A stretch of DNA of 28,131 nucleotides from a virus. Position 1 is the first letter of the stretch. Every line of letters begins with the position of its first letter. Under the pieces are notes generated by a model, which had not been told where the DNA came from, ran no database searches, and saw only the letters and a list, made by a program, of their open reading frames with translations. The stretch lies in the IMG/VR virus record IMGVR_UViG_3300042540_000633, positions 1-28,131 of that record; one strand, 5' to 3'. Shown here in pieces: positions 1 through 8,663 of this stretch. The translations under genes were made by a program, and so were the position numbers.

Positions 1-151
1 CGCGGGGGGGGGGGGGGGCCGCGCGCCCCTAGACCTAAAACGGCTCAAGCCTAAGAGGTCTGCTGAATGTTCTTGCAGTGTAACAACTAGCATCAAGCAT
101 CTCGCCTAAACCCCTCCGATCAGAGGAATCTACCTAATAGGTTGCGACAGG
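1..151. other. Left edge, non-coding, with poly-G tract
   Basis: The window opens with 15 consecutive G (4-18) flanked by CGC and CCGCGCGCCCC. The rest of the stretch up to the stop of the 1766-aa gene has no convincing gene. On the minus strand a GGAGGGG (about 107-113) precedes a 21-codon ORF (ATG near 93), but the spacing is long and nothing else supports it. The poly-G may be a real end-proximal feature or an assembly or sequencing artefact at a contig end. Confidence 0.5.
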
Positions 152-3100
152 CTAACGATTCTTTCCTTCATCAACCGAATAATCGTGACGCCTCAACATT
201 GCCTCTAGGATCGCTCGCTCCCGATCCTCAAGATCCTCAACAGCGAACATGTAATCGTTGAACAAACGCTGAGCAGCAAGCGGCCCCTGACCAGGCATAT
301 AGTTCACTGGCGAACCAAGCGTAGCCTTCACAATAAAAGCTGCTACGTTGGAGCGCCACCAATCACGAGAGAACAAGTCAGACTCGCCAGAACGAATCTC
401 CTCAATCACGGACGGAAGATCAGCACGAGTGGCCTGCCGATACTCTTGCGGCAACTGCTCAGTCCGATACGTCTTCTCTTCCATAGCGCCAGGAAGCGGG
501 ATCGCATTAGAAGCTCGACCACCAAGACTCATCATCGTCGGGCTAAGCGGAACCATCCTAAAGAAATGATTCACAACATACGCGCCAAACTCTGGACTAA
601 TCACATCCTCAATCGGCAAACCAAACTCGTCCTTAGCGGCACCAAGCACAGTCCGATCATCAGTCTCAAACGCTGTACCACCAAGACTCGCAGACGCTAG
701 GCTCAAACCAATAAGCGCACTATTTGTCCAAAACGGACTAATGCCGCCCTGAAGAAAACCAATGGCTCCACCCTCACTACCAACAGGACTAACCGTAGCC
801 TGAGGCCACCAGTTACCAAGATTCGCACCACCAACAACTTGCTGCACACCACTAGGCGTATCAATGTAATCAGAAAAGAACGGAACAAACGACTCGCCCC
901 ACGGAACCGACACGCCCATCCGCTCCTGATAATCACGCCCAACCTCACCAAGCATCTGCATAAACAATGCGCGCTTCGGATACTTAAACGGCATCGTGAA
1001 AAACGTCAGCTTCAACATATGCGCATACCACTGCCAGAACGGAATCGCGATACGCATCGCAGAAGCAAACTGTCCACCCTTATGAAGATCACCAAGGAAG
1101 TTAAACGCCTGCTCAGTGAACTCATCCATCAGCGTCGCATAATTCGGATCGCGACGAGACATCGCCTCAAGCATCTCTACCGACTTATCATTCAAGCGTC
1201 GAGCAGAACGCAAGAACAACACGCCCTGCTCACTCCGCATCGCCTCAGGATACGCGCGGTGATACCACACAGCCAACCGCCCAAAGTCCTCACTGATGCC
1301 ATTGAAGTAACGCATCATGTTCATCCAATGCGCAATCGGCTTAAACGCGCCCTTCGTGTCAGCAAGCGGATCAGTAATCTGCTCGTAATACCGCTGACGC
1401 AACTCAAGCGGAACAGGCAAAGCGCGCTTTGACCCATCACTAAGGCGCACAGGCTTACCCGCAATCGCCCTTGCCGCGTAATACATAGCTCGCGGCCCAG
1501 CCCCACCCTGAATCGCCAGAATCGTAGAACCAATCGTATTGTTAATCGCCGTACGCGGAAGAACATTCAACGTAATCGTGCGCCACAAACGAGTAATACG
1601 ATCAAGCTTCGAACCAATCCCACCCTTCTTAAACGTAAACGACTCGTCAGCAATCGCTTTCTGAATGCCATCGTAAACACTACGCGGCATCAAGTAATAA
1701 TCACCAGGAGCCTCTGGATCAATAGTGCGAGCATCAATCGTACGCATCACAAACACACCAAGATCCTGATTACTCGAAGCGCGAGAAGCACCAAACGACA
1801 AGCGCCCAGACACCGTGCGGGCATTCGGATCAGCAATATTCAACACAACCCAATCATTGATATCCGTAAGATCAACACGACCAGACAACTTAGGCTGCTG
1901 CATAATCCGAGCAAGCGCACGACGAAGCGCCTCATTACCACCAAGAGCCTCATCACTCTTTGCCAACGCAGACAACTCTGGATCATTCTCAACTTCACGC
2001 TGAGCGCGACGAAGCGCATCATTATTAAACCGATACGGAATACTCGTCGCCTGCACAAGCTGATTCAACCGAGCCTGGAGCGTCTGCGCAGTCTTGACCT
2101 CAATCGTGTCGCGAAGAAGATTCTCCCACAACTTCGCACTCTCAAGACCATTGATAAACGTATACCCAGTGCTGCTAACAAACCTGCCCTTACGAATAAA
2201 CGCTTGCTCATTCGTACTCAGCTTCTTATCCGACTCAATAACCAGTGCGCGACCAACATCCTCATAATCCTGCGACTGAACAAGATGCAACAACGGATTC
2301 TGATCACTAGCCTCTAGGCGACTAATGAATGCATCAAGCGTTTCAAGCCTAGCCCGATCAACCCTGAAGAACAACTCGCGACGAGTCTTAATCTCCATAA
2401 CTGCGAACCGCTCGGAAACATCCAACGCAGCCTTGACTTCAAACGTATCAAGCACCTTACGATTCGACTCAATGATCGCGCGCTTCAAACGACGATCACG
2501 AATACGCTCAGCCTTACGCGCAGTCCTACCAGCATCAAGCGCCTCAAGCCGATTATTCCTAGCCGCCTCAGCCTTATCAACCTTAGCCTGAAGCCGAGCA
2601 ACCTGCTTCTCATCAGGATTCGGGAACGACTGATACGCCGCAAGCTTAGCCCTAGCATCAGCAAGGCGCTCCTCAGCTCGAACAAGATTACCCTCATTCA
2701 CACGACGCAACCCGCCACGCTCAAGCGCCGCAGCCTCAACGCCACGAGCCTCAGTAGCCGTCGCAACAGCACGCTCAGCAGCCTCATACTCCATCCGCGC
2801 CTGCGGAGTCAACAACGCCTTCTGCTCATCCGTCAACGCAACGCGCGCAAGATCATCAACCAAACCAATACTCGCACCACGAGAACCAATCGTACGAATC
2901 TTCGCAGCAGCCAACTCCTTACGAGCAGCAGCAAACACATCAGCCAACTCGCGATTATTATTCTGCAACGCCAATCGCTCAGCAAGAACCAAGTCTCGCA
3001 TCATCTGATTCATAACCTCGCGAAACCGCTTACGACTCTTAGCAGGCCCATACTTACCCCAACCAGTCTCACGCGCACGAGCCTGGATAACAATCCCAAG

Positions 3101-5452
3101 ACGCTTCAATCGAGCCTGCACAGCAACAAGCTCAGCAATCGGCTCATTACGCTCGCGATACAACGCTTGAGCGCGACCCTCCAAACCATCATCACTAAGG
3201 CGACGATCCATCGCAACAAGACGAATGTAATTCGCGCGACGAGCCTCCTCAGGACTCATACCCAAAGCCTTCGCCATATGCGCCTCAATGATCTCAGCAA
3301 TAGGCTTCACACCAGCACGAAGCCGAGCCATCACAACAGGATCAATCTCAACAGCATCCAGCTCGCGCATACGCGCAATCTGATCAACCAGCCGACGCTC
3401 CTTCTGCTCGTCGTACTTAGCCGCAGGGCCACCCTCTTCTTCTTTCCTCCGAGCCATCATCGCGCGATGATCCTCAAGCTCAGCCTCAAAAAACCGTGCA
3501 ACATACGCTGGCGTAACCGCAACACCATCAGCATCAACAGCCGGATAAATCAGATTGAACGCTGCACGATCCTTCACAAGCTCACTCGAACCCTCACCAA
3601 GAAGACGAGTAATTGTCGCGCGCAACTCCAACCCCTCACCCTGCGCAACATTCACATCAAACCGCTGCTGACGCTGCGCCGCTTTCTTCTCCAACCGCTT
3701 CCGATACCACGCAATACGCCTAGCCGCAGGAGCCTTCGCAAACTCAGTAACAAGAGTCCCAGCAATACCACGACCAGCACGCCCAATCATAACCTCAGGC
3801 GTAACATCAACCATCTCACCAGTCTCTTCAAACCGGCGCTGCTGCTCCTCATAAACATCACGAGCAGCCTTATTCTCAGCAGCCGTCGCAGCACGCTGCC
3901 GCGCAACACGCGCATTCTCCGCAAGCCGCTGACGCAAAGCAGACTGACCAACAACACCAGGACTAGGCGAATACTCTGGAAGCGGCACCTCTTCCGGCAT
4001 ACTCGGAGCAGCCTTAGCCTCCTCGCCACGCACAGTAATAGCTCTGCCACGAGCAGCAAACCGCTGCGCCCTCGACCCAGCAAACCCAGCGCGAGCGCCA
4101 ACACCACCACCAACACTAACGCCCTTCGCCGCGCTCATAAAGATCGTCAACGCATCAACAGGATTATCCCGAATAAACTCGCCAACAGCCGCCCAAAAAC
4201 CACGCTCATCAGCAGCCCGATCCGCATACACATACGGCGAAATAGCCGCCTCAAAAACCCGACTACCTTCCTCCGTATCACCACGAAACGCAGCCGCAGC
4301 AGCCGCATCAACAATCGCCTTCACACCAGCAGGCGCAGCTCCAACCTCACCAATCTGCCGAACAACAGACCGGAAAAACAACTTCTTATTATTGTTCTGA
4401 TTGACCGCTCGATACACCTTCTCACCAAGCGGCAACTCGTCCCAATCACCAACATCCCAACCATTCTCAACCGCAGTACCACGAAGCGCCACCAACGCAT
4501 CCGCCGAAAACGGATTACTATCAACCAACGCAGCATCAAGCTGACTAGGCGTAGCACCCGTCTTCCCATACTCAAAGATATACTCAGTGCCCTCATTCGA
4601 ATCAGGAATAACAATCGGAGCCTTACGAGTCACATCCACATAATCATTCGACCTCGTCGCAACATTCTGAATCTCCGCATTCACATCCTTAACACGCGGA
4701 GGCGTAGGCGAAACAACATCATAAGCCTGCCCAAGACCAGTAGGCATAATCACAGGCGGCCCCGGAAGACCAGCAGGCACCTCTCCAAACGCCTCAATCG
4801 CAACATCCGTCAACGGCTTAGTCTTCTTCAAACCAGCAGTAACAGGAGCGCCAGCACCACGCGCACCACCACCCGTCACCTGCCCAGGCTCAACCTTCAT
4901 CGCCTCCCGAGCTTGCCTAAGTTTTTCCCGAGAATCACTCGTATCAACACCACGACCAAGCCACTTCTCCGTCGCAAACCCAAGAGCCTCGCGACCCGGC
5001 TCAGTCGTCACAAACAACGATGCAGGATTAAGAACCGTCGCCGCCCCAAACAAAGCAGACTTAATGCCCTTACCCGCCTCAGCATCAATCGCATCAAGCG
5101 CAGACGCAAACTCATTACTAGCGCCACCACCAACCTTCTTACGCTCAGCCGAACCAATACCAGGCTTCAACAAGCCAACGCTTTCTAGCGCGACACGCTC
5201 ATCCGCCTCGTCCGCCAGCTCGCGACCAGTGCGCTCAAGATACAAGTCTCGACGCGCCTTCTGCTCATCCGAAAGAATGTCAGAGAACTGTCCAGTTGGA
5301 TCAAAAACAAGATTAGACGAAAACGAAACCGGCTTAGCTTGCGGCCTCGGCTTAGGCTTCGGCTTCGGCTTAGGACGAACAGTCTCTACCGCCTCCTTCT
5401 CACCAGCTGCCAAACGAAAAGCAAGGCTACTCTTAGGCTTCTGCTTTGCCAC
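152..5452 (-). CDS. Giant internal virion / DNA-ejection protein candidate (1766 aa)
   Basis: I infer a large internal protein that is packaged in the head and ejected with the DNA, by analogy with the big ejection proteins of podoviruses. The evidence is size, composition and position at the end of the tail-gene block after two other alanine-rich candidates. Residues 24-42 form a lysine-proline repeat (PKPKPKPKPRPQAKP). The middle (about 500-1100) is very rich in R, A and E and is predicted helical or coiled coil. The last 450 residues are more hydrophobic and aromatic, with segments such as PFWQWYAHMLKLTFF and GISPFWTNSALIGLSL that could contact membrane. I see no lysozyme or transglycosylase motif. 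The start is GTG, 17 nt after the upstream stop, with no SD but with TAGAAT six bases before it. Identity as a virion protein is likely; the exact role is inference. Confidence 0.7.
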   Translation of the reverse strand: MAKQKPKSSLAFRLAAGEKEAVETVRPKPKPKPKPRPQAKPVSFSSNLVFDPTGQFSDILSDEQKARRDLYLERTGRELADEADERVALESVGLLKPGIGSAERKKVGGGASNEFASALDAIDAEAGKGIKSALFGAATVLNPASLFVTTEPGREALGFATEKWLGRGVDTSDSREKLRQAREAMKVEPGQVTGGGARGAGAPVTAGLKKTKPLTDVAIEAFGEVPAGLPGPPVIMPTGLGQAYDVVSPTPPRVKDVNAEIQNVATRSNDYVDVTRKAPIVIPDSNEGTEYIFEYGKTGATPSQLDAALVDSNPFSADALVALRGTAVENGWDVGDWDELPLGEKVYRAVNQNNNKKLFFRSVVRQIGEVGAAPAGVKAIVDAAAAAAFRGDTEEGSRVFEAAISPYVYADRAADERGFWAAVGEFIRDNPVDALTIFMSAAKGVSVGGGVGARAGFAGSRAQRFAARGRAITVRGEEAKAAPSMPEEVPLPEYSPSPGVVGQSALRQRLAENARVARQRAATAAENKAARDVYEEQQRRFEETGEMVDVTPEVMIGRAGRGIAGTLVTEFAKAPAARRIAWYRKRLEKKAAQRQQRFDVNVAQGEGLELRATITRLLGEGSSELVKDRAAFNLIYPAVDADGVAVTPAYVARFFEAELEDHRAMMARRKEEEGGPAAKYDEQKERRLVDQIARMRELDAVEIDPVVMARLRAGVKPIAEIIEAHMAKALGMSPEEARRANYIRLVAMDRRLSDDGLEGRAQALYRERNEPIAELVAVQARLKRLGIVIQARARETGWGKYGPAKSRKRFREVMNQMMRDLVLAERLALQNNNRELADVFAAARKELAAAKIRTIGSRGASIGLVDDLARVALTDEQKALLTPQARMEYEAAERAVATATEARGVEAAALERGGLRRVNEGNLVRAEERLADARAKLAAYQSFPNPDEKQVARLQAKVDKAEAARNNRLEALDAGRTARKAERIRDRRLKRAIIESNRKVLDTFEVKAALDVSERFAVMEIKTRRELFFRVDRARLETLDAFISRLEASDQNPLLHLVQSQDYEDVGRALVIESDKKLSTNEQAFIRKGRFVSSTGYTFINGLESAKLWENLLRDTIEVKTAQTLQARLNQLVQATSIPYRFNNDALRRAQREVENDPELSALAKSDEALGGNEALRRALARIMQQPKLSGRVDLTDINDWVVLNIADPNARTVSGRLSFGASRASSNQDLGVFVMRTIDARTIDPEAPGDYYLMPRSVYDGIQKAIADESFTFKKGGIGSKLDRITRLWRTITLNVLPRTAINNTIGSTILAIQGGAGPRAMYYAARAIAGKPVRLSDGSKRALPVPLELRQRYYEQITDPLADTKGAFKPIAHWMNMMRYFNGISEDFGRLAVWYHRAYPEAMRSEQGVLFLRSARRLNDKSVEMLEAMSRRDPNYATLMDEFTEQAFNFLGDLHKGGQFASAMRIAIPFWQWYAHMLKLTFFTMPFKYPKRALFMQMLGEVGRDYQERMGVSVPWGESFVPFFSDYIDTPSGVQQVVGGANLGNWWPQATVSPVGSEGGAIGFLQGGISPFWTNSALIGLSLASASLGGTAFETDDRTVLGAAKDEFGLPIEDVISPEFGAYVVNHFFRMVPLSPTMMSLGGRASNAIPLPGAMEEKTYRTEQLPQEYRQATRADLPSVIEEIRSGESDLFSRDWWRSNVAAFIVKATLGSPVNYMPGQGPLAAQRLFNDYMFAVEDLEDRERAILEAMLRRHDYSVDEGKNR

Positions 5453-5458
5453 CCAAGT

Positions 5459-5464
5459 ATTCTA
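5459..5464 (-). promoter_or_regulatory. TAGAAT, putative leaderless -10 box
   Basis: TAGAAT, then six bases (ACTTGG), then the GTG of the 1766-aa gene at 5452. No SD is present between the boxes. No clear -35 is visible. Confidence 0.5.
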
Positions 5465-5468
5465 GCGG

Positions 5469-6836
5469 CTAAGTAACGCTACCGCCGACCCCACCCATAA
5501 ACGCGCCAGACGTATTCACGTTAAGACCAGCAGGAGCAAGAACAAACTTGCGCACCCACGCCTGCGCATTCCGACGACTCATACCCTGATTAACAAGCTG
5601 CGCAGAAATCTGCCTTATGATCTGCTGAGCCGTCGGCTGACCAAGCTGCTCCTCTCCCTTTTCCGCACTAATAGTGTCAACTCTATTCTCCGGTACCGAA
5701 CTCTTAGCCTGCTCAATTGCCTCCGCCTCAGACATGGCAACAAAAGTCTTCGGCAACTTCTTAAGACCGTCAATTGGATCAGTAAAGTAAACCGTATACT
5801 CGAACTTGCCAGTCGGCACAGTCGCGCCAGTCCACTGATCAAGATCCGCCAAAATCTGAGCTTTCGTATTCTTAATAGCCTTAGCCTTATCCTTACCCGC
5901 CTTCGCGCCAGCATTAGCAGCACTCTGCGCAAGACGCTGCCAACCCTGCTGAAGCCTCTGCGTATCAACTTGACGCTCCCACTGATTCTCCTCAGCAGTC
6001 AACCCAAGACGCGCCTCATTCTGCGCAAGCGTACCCCGACTAATCGCACGCTGAATCTCAGTATCCTGAAGATCACGAAGATACTTCGCCGTATTCGCAC
6101 TCAACTGCGCCGAACGCTCCATAAGCGCCTTACCCAACGCGCCCTGCGAAGCACCAATAAGACGCTGACCAATCGCCTCAGCAGCAGGCTGATACCCCAT
6201 AAGCGGCGCAGAAAGATTCGCCAACTGCCCAGCAACCAGCGGATTCGCACCAGCAGCAAGCCCAGGATCAGCACCAGCCGCAGCCAACGCAGCGCCACCA
6301 GCCGTCTGAGCAGACCCAGCAAGACGACCATACAACGAACCAAAGCCTTGAAGCCCAGCTCTCTGTTGAGCAGCAATATCACCAAGCCGCCCACTAAGCG
6401 CACTCGTCAGCCCAGTCAAGCCTGCTTCTTCTCGCGCCTGCTGCTGGCGAAGAATATCCTCACTAGCAACACTCAGAGCAGCTAGCTCTGCCGCTTCCTT
6501 GCGGAGCTGTGCAGGAGTCTTGAATTCTGCGGCAAGCGGATTGTACGCAGCAGGAGCGTTCGACTGCTGATTGTTATTGTTGCCGCCACGACCACCACCC
6601 GAACCAGCGCCTCGACCACCAGCACTAGCACCAGACGAAGCCCCGCCCTGCGTGGCTTGATTCTTAGCGGCCTTTGCGGCGTTAGCTGCTTCTTGCCGCG
6701 CGCTAATACCAGAATACTTTTTCTGCGCAACAGGCCTACGATTTCCACGCTTCTTTTTGTAAGGAGTGTAGTCTCCAGAATTGGGATCGCCAAGAACCTG
6801 AGTATTGGCAGATGGGTTAAGGTCAAACTGCGGCAT
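5469..6836 (-). CDS. Putative internal virion protein, Ala/Gln-rich (455 aa)
   Basis: Not recognised by family. Residues 1-60 are basic and polar (KKKRGNRR). About 60-95 is a low-complexity Gly/Ser/Asn linker ending in NNNNQQS. About 100-330 is a long alanine- and glutamine-rich helical region. A small mixed alpha/beta part (about 345-400, containing FEYTVYFTDPIDG) precedes a C-terminal tail. This composition and the place between the tail-collar and giant-protein genes suit a podovirus ejection protein, but that is inference. The ATG at 6836 follows the upstream stop by 17 nt. It has no SD, but TAGACT lies six bases before it. An alternative role is a tail-associated assembly protein. Confidence 0.65.
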   Translation of the reverse strand: MPQFDLNPSANTQVLGDPNSGDYTPYKKKRGNRRPVAQKKYSGISARQEAANAAKAAKNQATQGGASSGASAGGRGAGSGGGRGGNNNNQQSNAPAAYNPLAAEFKTPAQLRKEAAELAALSVASEDILRQQQAREEAGLTGLTSALSGRLGDIAAQQRAGLQGFGSLYGRLAGSAQTAGGAALAAAGADPGLAAGANPLVAGQLANLSAPLMGYQPAAEAIGQRLIGASQGALGKALMERSAQLSANTAKYLRDLQDTEIQRAISRGTLAQNEARLGLTAEENQWERQVDTQRLQQGWQRLAQSAANAGAKAGKDKAKAIKNTKAQILADLDQWTGATVPTGKFEYTVYFTDPIDGLKKLPKTFVAMSEAEAIEQAKSSVPENRVDTISAEKGEEQLGQPTAQQIIRQISAQLVNQGMSRRNAQAWVRKFVLAPAGLNVNTSGAFMGGVGGSVT

Positions 6837-6842
6837 AAGTCT

Positions 6843-6848
6843 AGTCTA
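6843..6848 (-). promoter_or_regulatory. TAGACT, putative leaderless -10 box
   Basis: TAGACT, six bases (AGACTT), then the ATG of the 455-aa gene at 6836; no SD in the interval. Confidence 0.45.
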
Positions 6849-6853
6849 CCAAC

Positions 6854-7975
6854 CTAATACTTCTTATTGCCCTTATACCGACCAGTAATCAGCGAATTAA
6901 TGTACGCCTTCTGCTGAGCAGTCAACTGGTACGCAGGATTCTTCAACAGCCTACGCAGATTCTCGCGAATCGCCGCATCATTCGTATTCCGCTCAAGCGT
7001 CACATCACCAATAAGCGTCATAAACTGACCACCCGGCCCACCACTAAGCCTACCCGGAGGAGGCGGAGGAGCCTGGTTGTACCCAAGAGATACCGGAGGC
7101 GGAGCGGCGGCAGGAGCGGCAGGAGCAGGAGTAGCCGCAGGAGCAGTCGGAGCAGTCGGAACAATATCCCCAGCAACCTTAGACAAGTCCTCAAAAATAG
7201 TGTTATACAAATCAGCATACCGCTGATCAATACCCGCATACTCCGAAGCAGCACTCAACCCAAGATTACGAAGCGCACCCTGCAACGCACTAGCTTCCTG
7301 CGCAGAACTCGACGCGCGCATACCACTACGCCCAACACCAGACCGAGCAGCCACATCACCAATGTTGTATTGGCGACCCTGACTCGTAAGGTTCGTAGAC
7401 CCAACAAGCGTAGACCCATACCCAGCCTCACCAGGCATGATCTCAACAAACTCCATTTCAAGATCACCAATCGGCACAACGGTACCAGTGCTGGTCTTGT
7501 AGACCGCGCGCCCAGCATCATCATAACCAGACTGCGTAATACCAGTTAGCGACGAGTTTGTGCGAGACTTGAAAACAGGATTACCGTTAGCGTCACGCTT
7601 GATGCTTAGACCATACTTTGTTCCAAGCGCATTCTGCTGACCGCGAAGAACATAATCAGTACGAGTGAAACGCGGATCAGAAGTAATTTGTCGAGTCCAC
7701 CAATTAGCATCAACAACAGGCGTAGACGCAGCAGCCGGTGGCGTTGGCGGAGCAGCAACACTAGGAGCAGAAGGAGGAGTCGGCGGCTTCAGCGTAGTCG
7801 TACCATCAGCATTAAACGAAACAGCAAACGGAGTCCTACTTCCGCCCGGTCGCCTAGGAGTAGTCGGAGGCTTATACCCCGCCTTAATCGCCTTAGGCGA
7901 CCCTGGGCGTACGCCTTCCATTCCCTTAGGCGTATTCGTCTTCTCGACTTTAGGGATCTTGATAGCAGGAGCCAC
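6854..7975 (-). CDS. Pro/Ala-rich putative virion protein (373 aa)
   Basis: Function not recognised. The N-terminus is basic (KIPKVEK). About residues 35-90 are proline-rich with PPTPP-type runs. A polar central part follows (about 90-245). A second Pro/Ala tract (about 270-315, with APAAPAAAPPPV and PPPPPG) leads into a C-terminal helix ending in GRYKGNKKY. Such disordered tracts are common in phage internal and tail-assembly proteins. The start is GTG in a TAGTG overlap with the stop of the 85-aa gene at 7975, which implies translational coupling. The neighbours, tail collar upstream and ejection candidates downstream, make a virion role likely. Confidence 0.65.
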   Translation of the reverse strand: MAPAIKIPKVEKTNTPKGMEGVRPGSPKAIKAGYKPPTTPRRPGGSRTPFAVSFNADGTTTLKPPTPPSAPSVAAPPTPPAAASTPVVDANWWTRQITSDPRFTRTDYVLRGQQNALGTKYGLSIKRDANGNPVFKSRTNSSLTGITQSGYDDAGRAVYKTSTGTVVPIGDLEMEFVEIMPGEAGYGSTLVGSTNLTSQGRQYNIGDVAARSGVGRSGMRASSSAQEASALQGALRNLGLSAASEYAGIDQRYADLYNTIFEDLSKVAGDIVPTAPTAPAATPAPAAPAAAPPPVSLGYNQAPPPPPGRLSGGPGGQFMTLIGDVTLERNTNDAAIRENLRRLLKNPAYQLTAQQKAYINSLITGRYKGNKKY

Positions 7976-8232
7976 TACCTACCGCCTATCATCCTAGCCC
8001 GAGTCTCCACCCCACCAAGAATATTGCCCTTCATGCCACTAGCAACATCCGAAGGATTCGTCACAGCTCCCATCACAGCAGCAGGCGACTGATTCATAAT
8101 GCTCGTCGTTTTCTTATCGCCAAGTTTCTTTAGCGAGTTGAGGAGGATTTTGCGCGGGTCGGTTTCGGGGTTCGCGTTGGGTGCGGTCGGTTTGTAGTTG
8201 ACGCGCTGGGGTGCGTAAAGAGTAGAAGCCAT
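7975..8232 (-). CDS. Small hypothetical protein (85 aa)
   Basis: Unknown function. The protein is polar at the N-terminus (NPETDPRK), with a basic helix around residues 28-42 (ILLNSLKKLGDKK) and a Gly/Met-rich C-terminus. No signal peptide or membrane segment is visible. It starts at an ATG overlapping the stop of the tail-collar gene (TAATG) and ends overlapping the next gene (TAGTG). It therefore sits in a tightly coupled string of five genes from 10732 to 6854, probably co-translated with tail components. Confidence 0.7.
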   Translation of the reverse strand: MASTLYAPQRVNYKPTAPNANPETDPRKILLNSLKKLGDKKTTSIMNQSPAAVMGAVTNPSDVASGMKGNILGGVETRARMIGGR

Positions 8233-8663
8233 TATGCCTTCACCACGTACTTTACATTAGTTGTCGGGTCACTAAGCGTCGGAACTCGAAAGTTCGTATT
8301 TGTAGTAGAACCAAACTTAGTACCTAGAACAGCAAACAAACGTGGATACTCCGCCCTCTCAAGATAACGACCATCACATTGTACCCAACCCTTCGGAGCA
8401 GTCCACGTATCATCATCAGCAAACAACATAATCATGCCACTCTGATTCAACACGCCAAACGGAAGCGCCTGCGTAAGCGCCACAGGATTAGAGTTCATCA
8501 CAGCCTGAGCAAGCGGCCCCGTGTCGCCAATGCCAAACCGAACCTGCTCAATCTGCTGATGCGTCAACGGCGTTTGACGATCAAGCGGAATAAGACGCGA
8601 ATCCGGCGGCCCCTGCAACGGCTTTACCGGAGGCATAGCGGGAGAATCAAACCTCTTAGCCAC
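8232..8663 (-). CDS. Tail collar domain protein (143 aa)
   Basis: The C-terminal half carries the phage tail-collar signature: residues about 89-125 read GWVQCDGRYLERAEYPRLFA and then KFGS...FRVPTLSD. This is the pattern of the microvirin-like/T4 gp12-type collar fold (Pfam Phage Collar), found in fibre tips and short tail fibres. The N-terminal 60 residues are Pro/Gln-rich and probably link it to another tail part. The start is GTG in a TAGTG overlap with the stop of the hub gene. At 143 aa it holds a single collar domain and no shaft, so it may be a tip adaptor rather than a complete fibre. Confidence 0.85.
   Translation of the reverse strand: MAKRFDSPAMPPVKPLQGPPDSRLIPLDRQTPLTHQQIEQVRFGIGDTGPLAQAVMNSNPVALTQALPFGVLNQSGMIMLFADDDTWTAPKGWVQCDGRYLERAEYPRLFAVLGTKFGSTTNTNFRVPTLSDPTTNVKYVVKA

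Noticed and set aside
3167-5188. 673-aa plus-strand ORF opposite the 1766-aa gene
   Set aside because: Composition is extreme (Arg, Thr, Asn, Ser) and mirrors the G/T-rich codon bias of the minus-strand gene. No RBS or domain.
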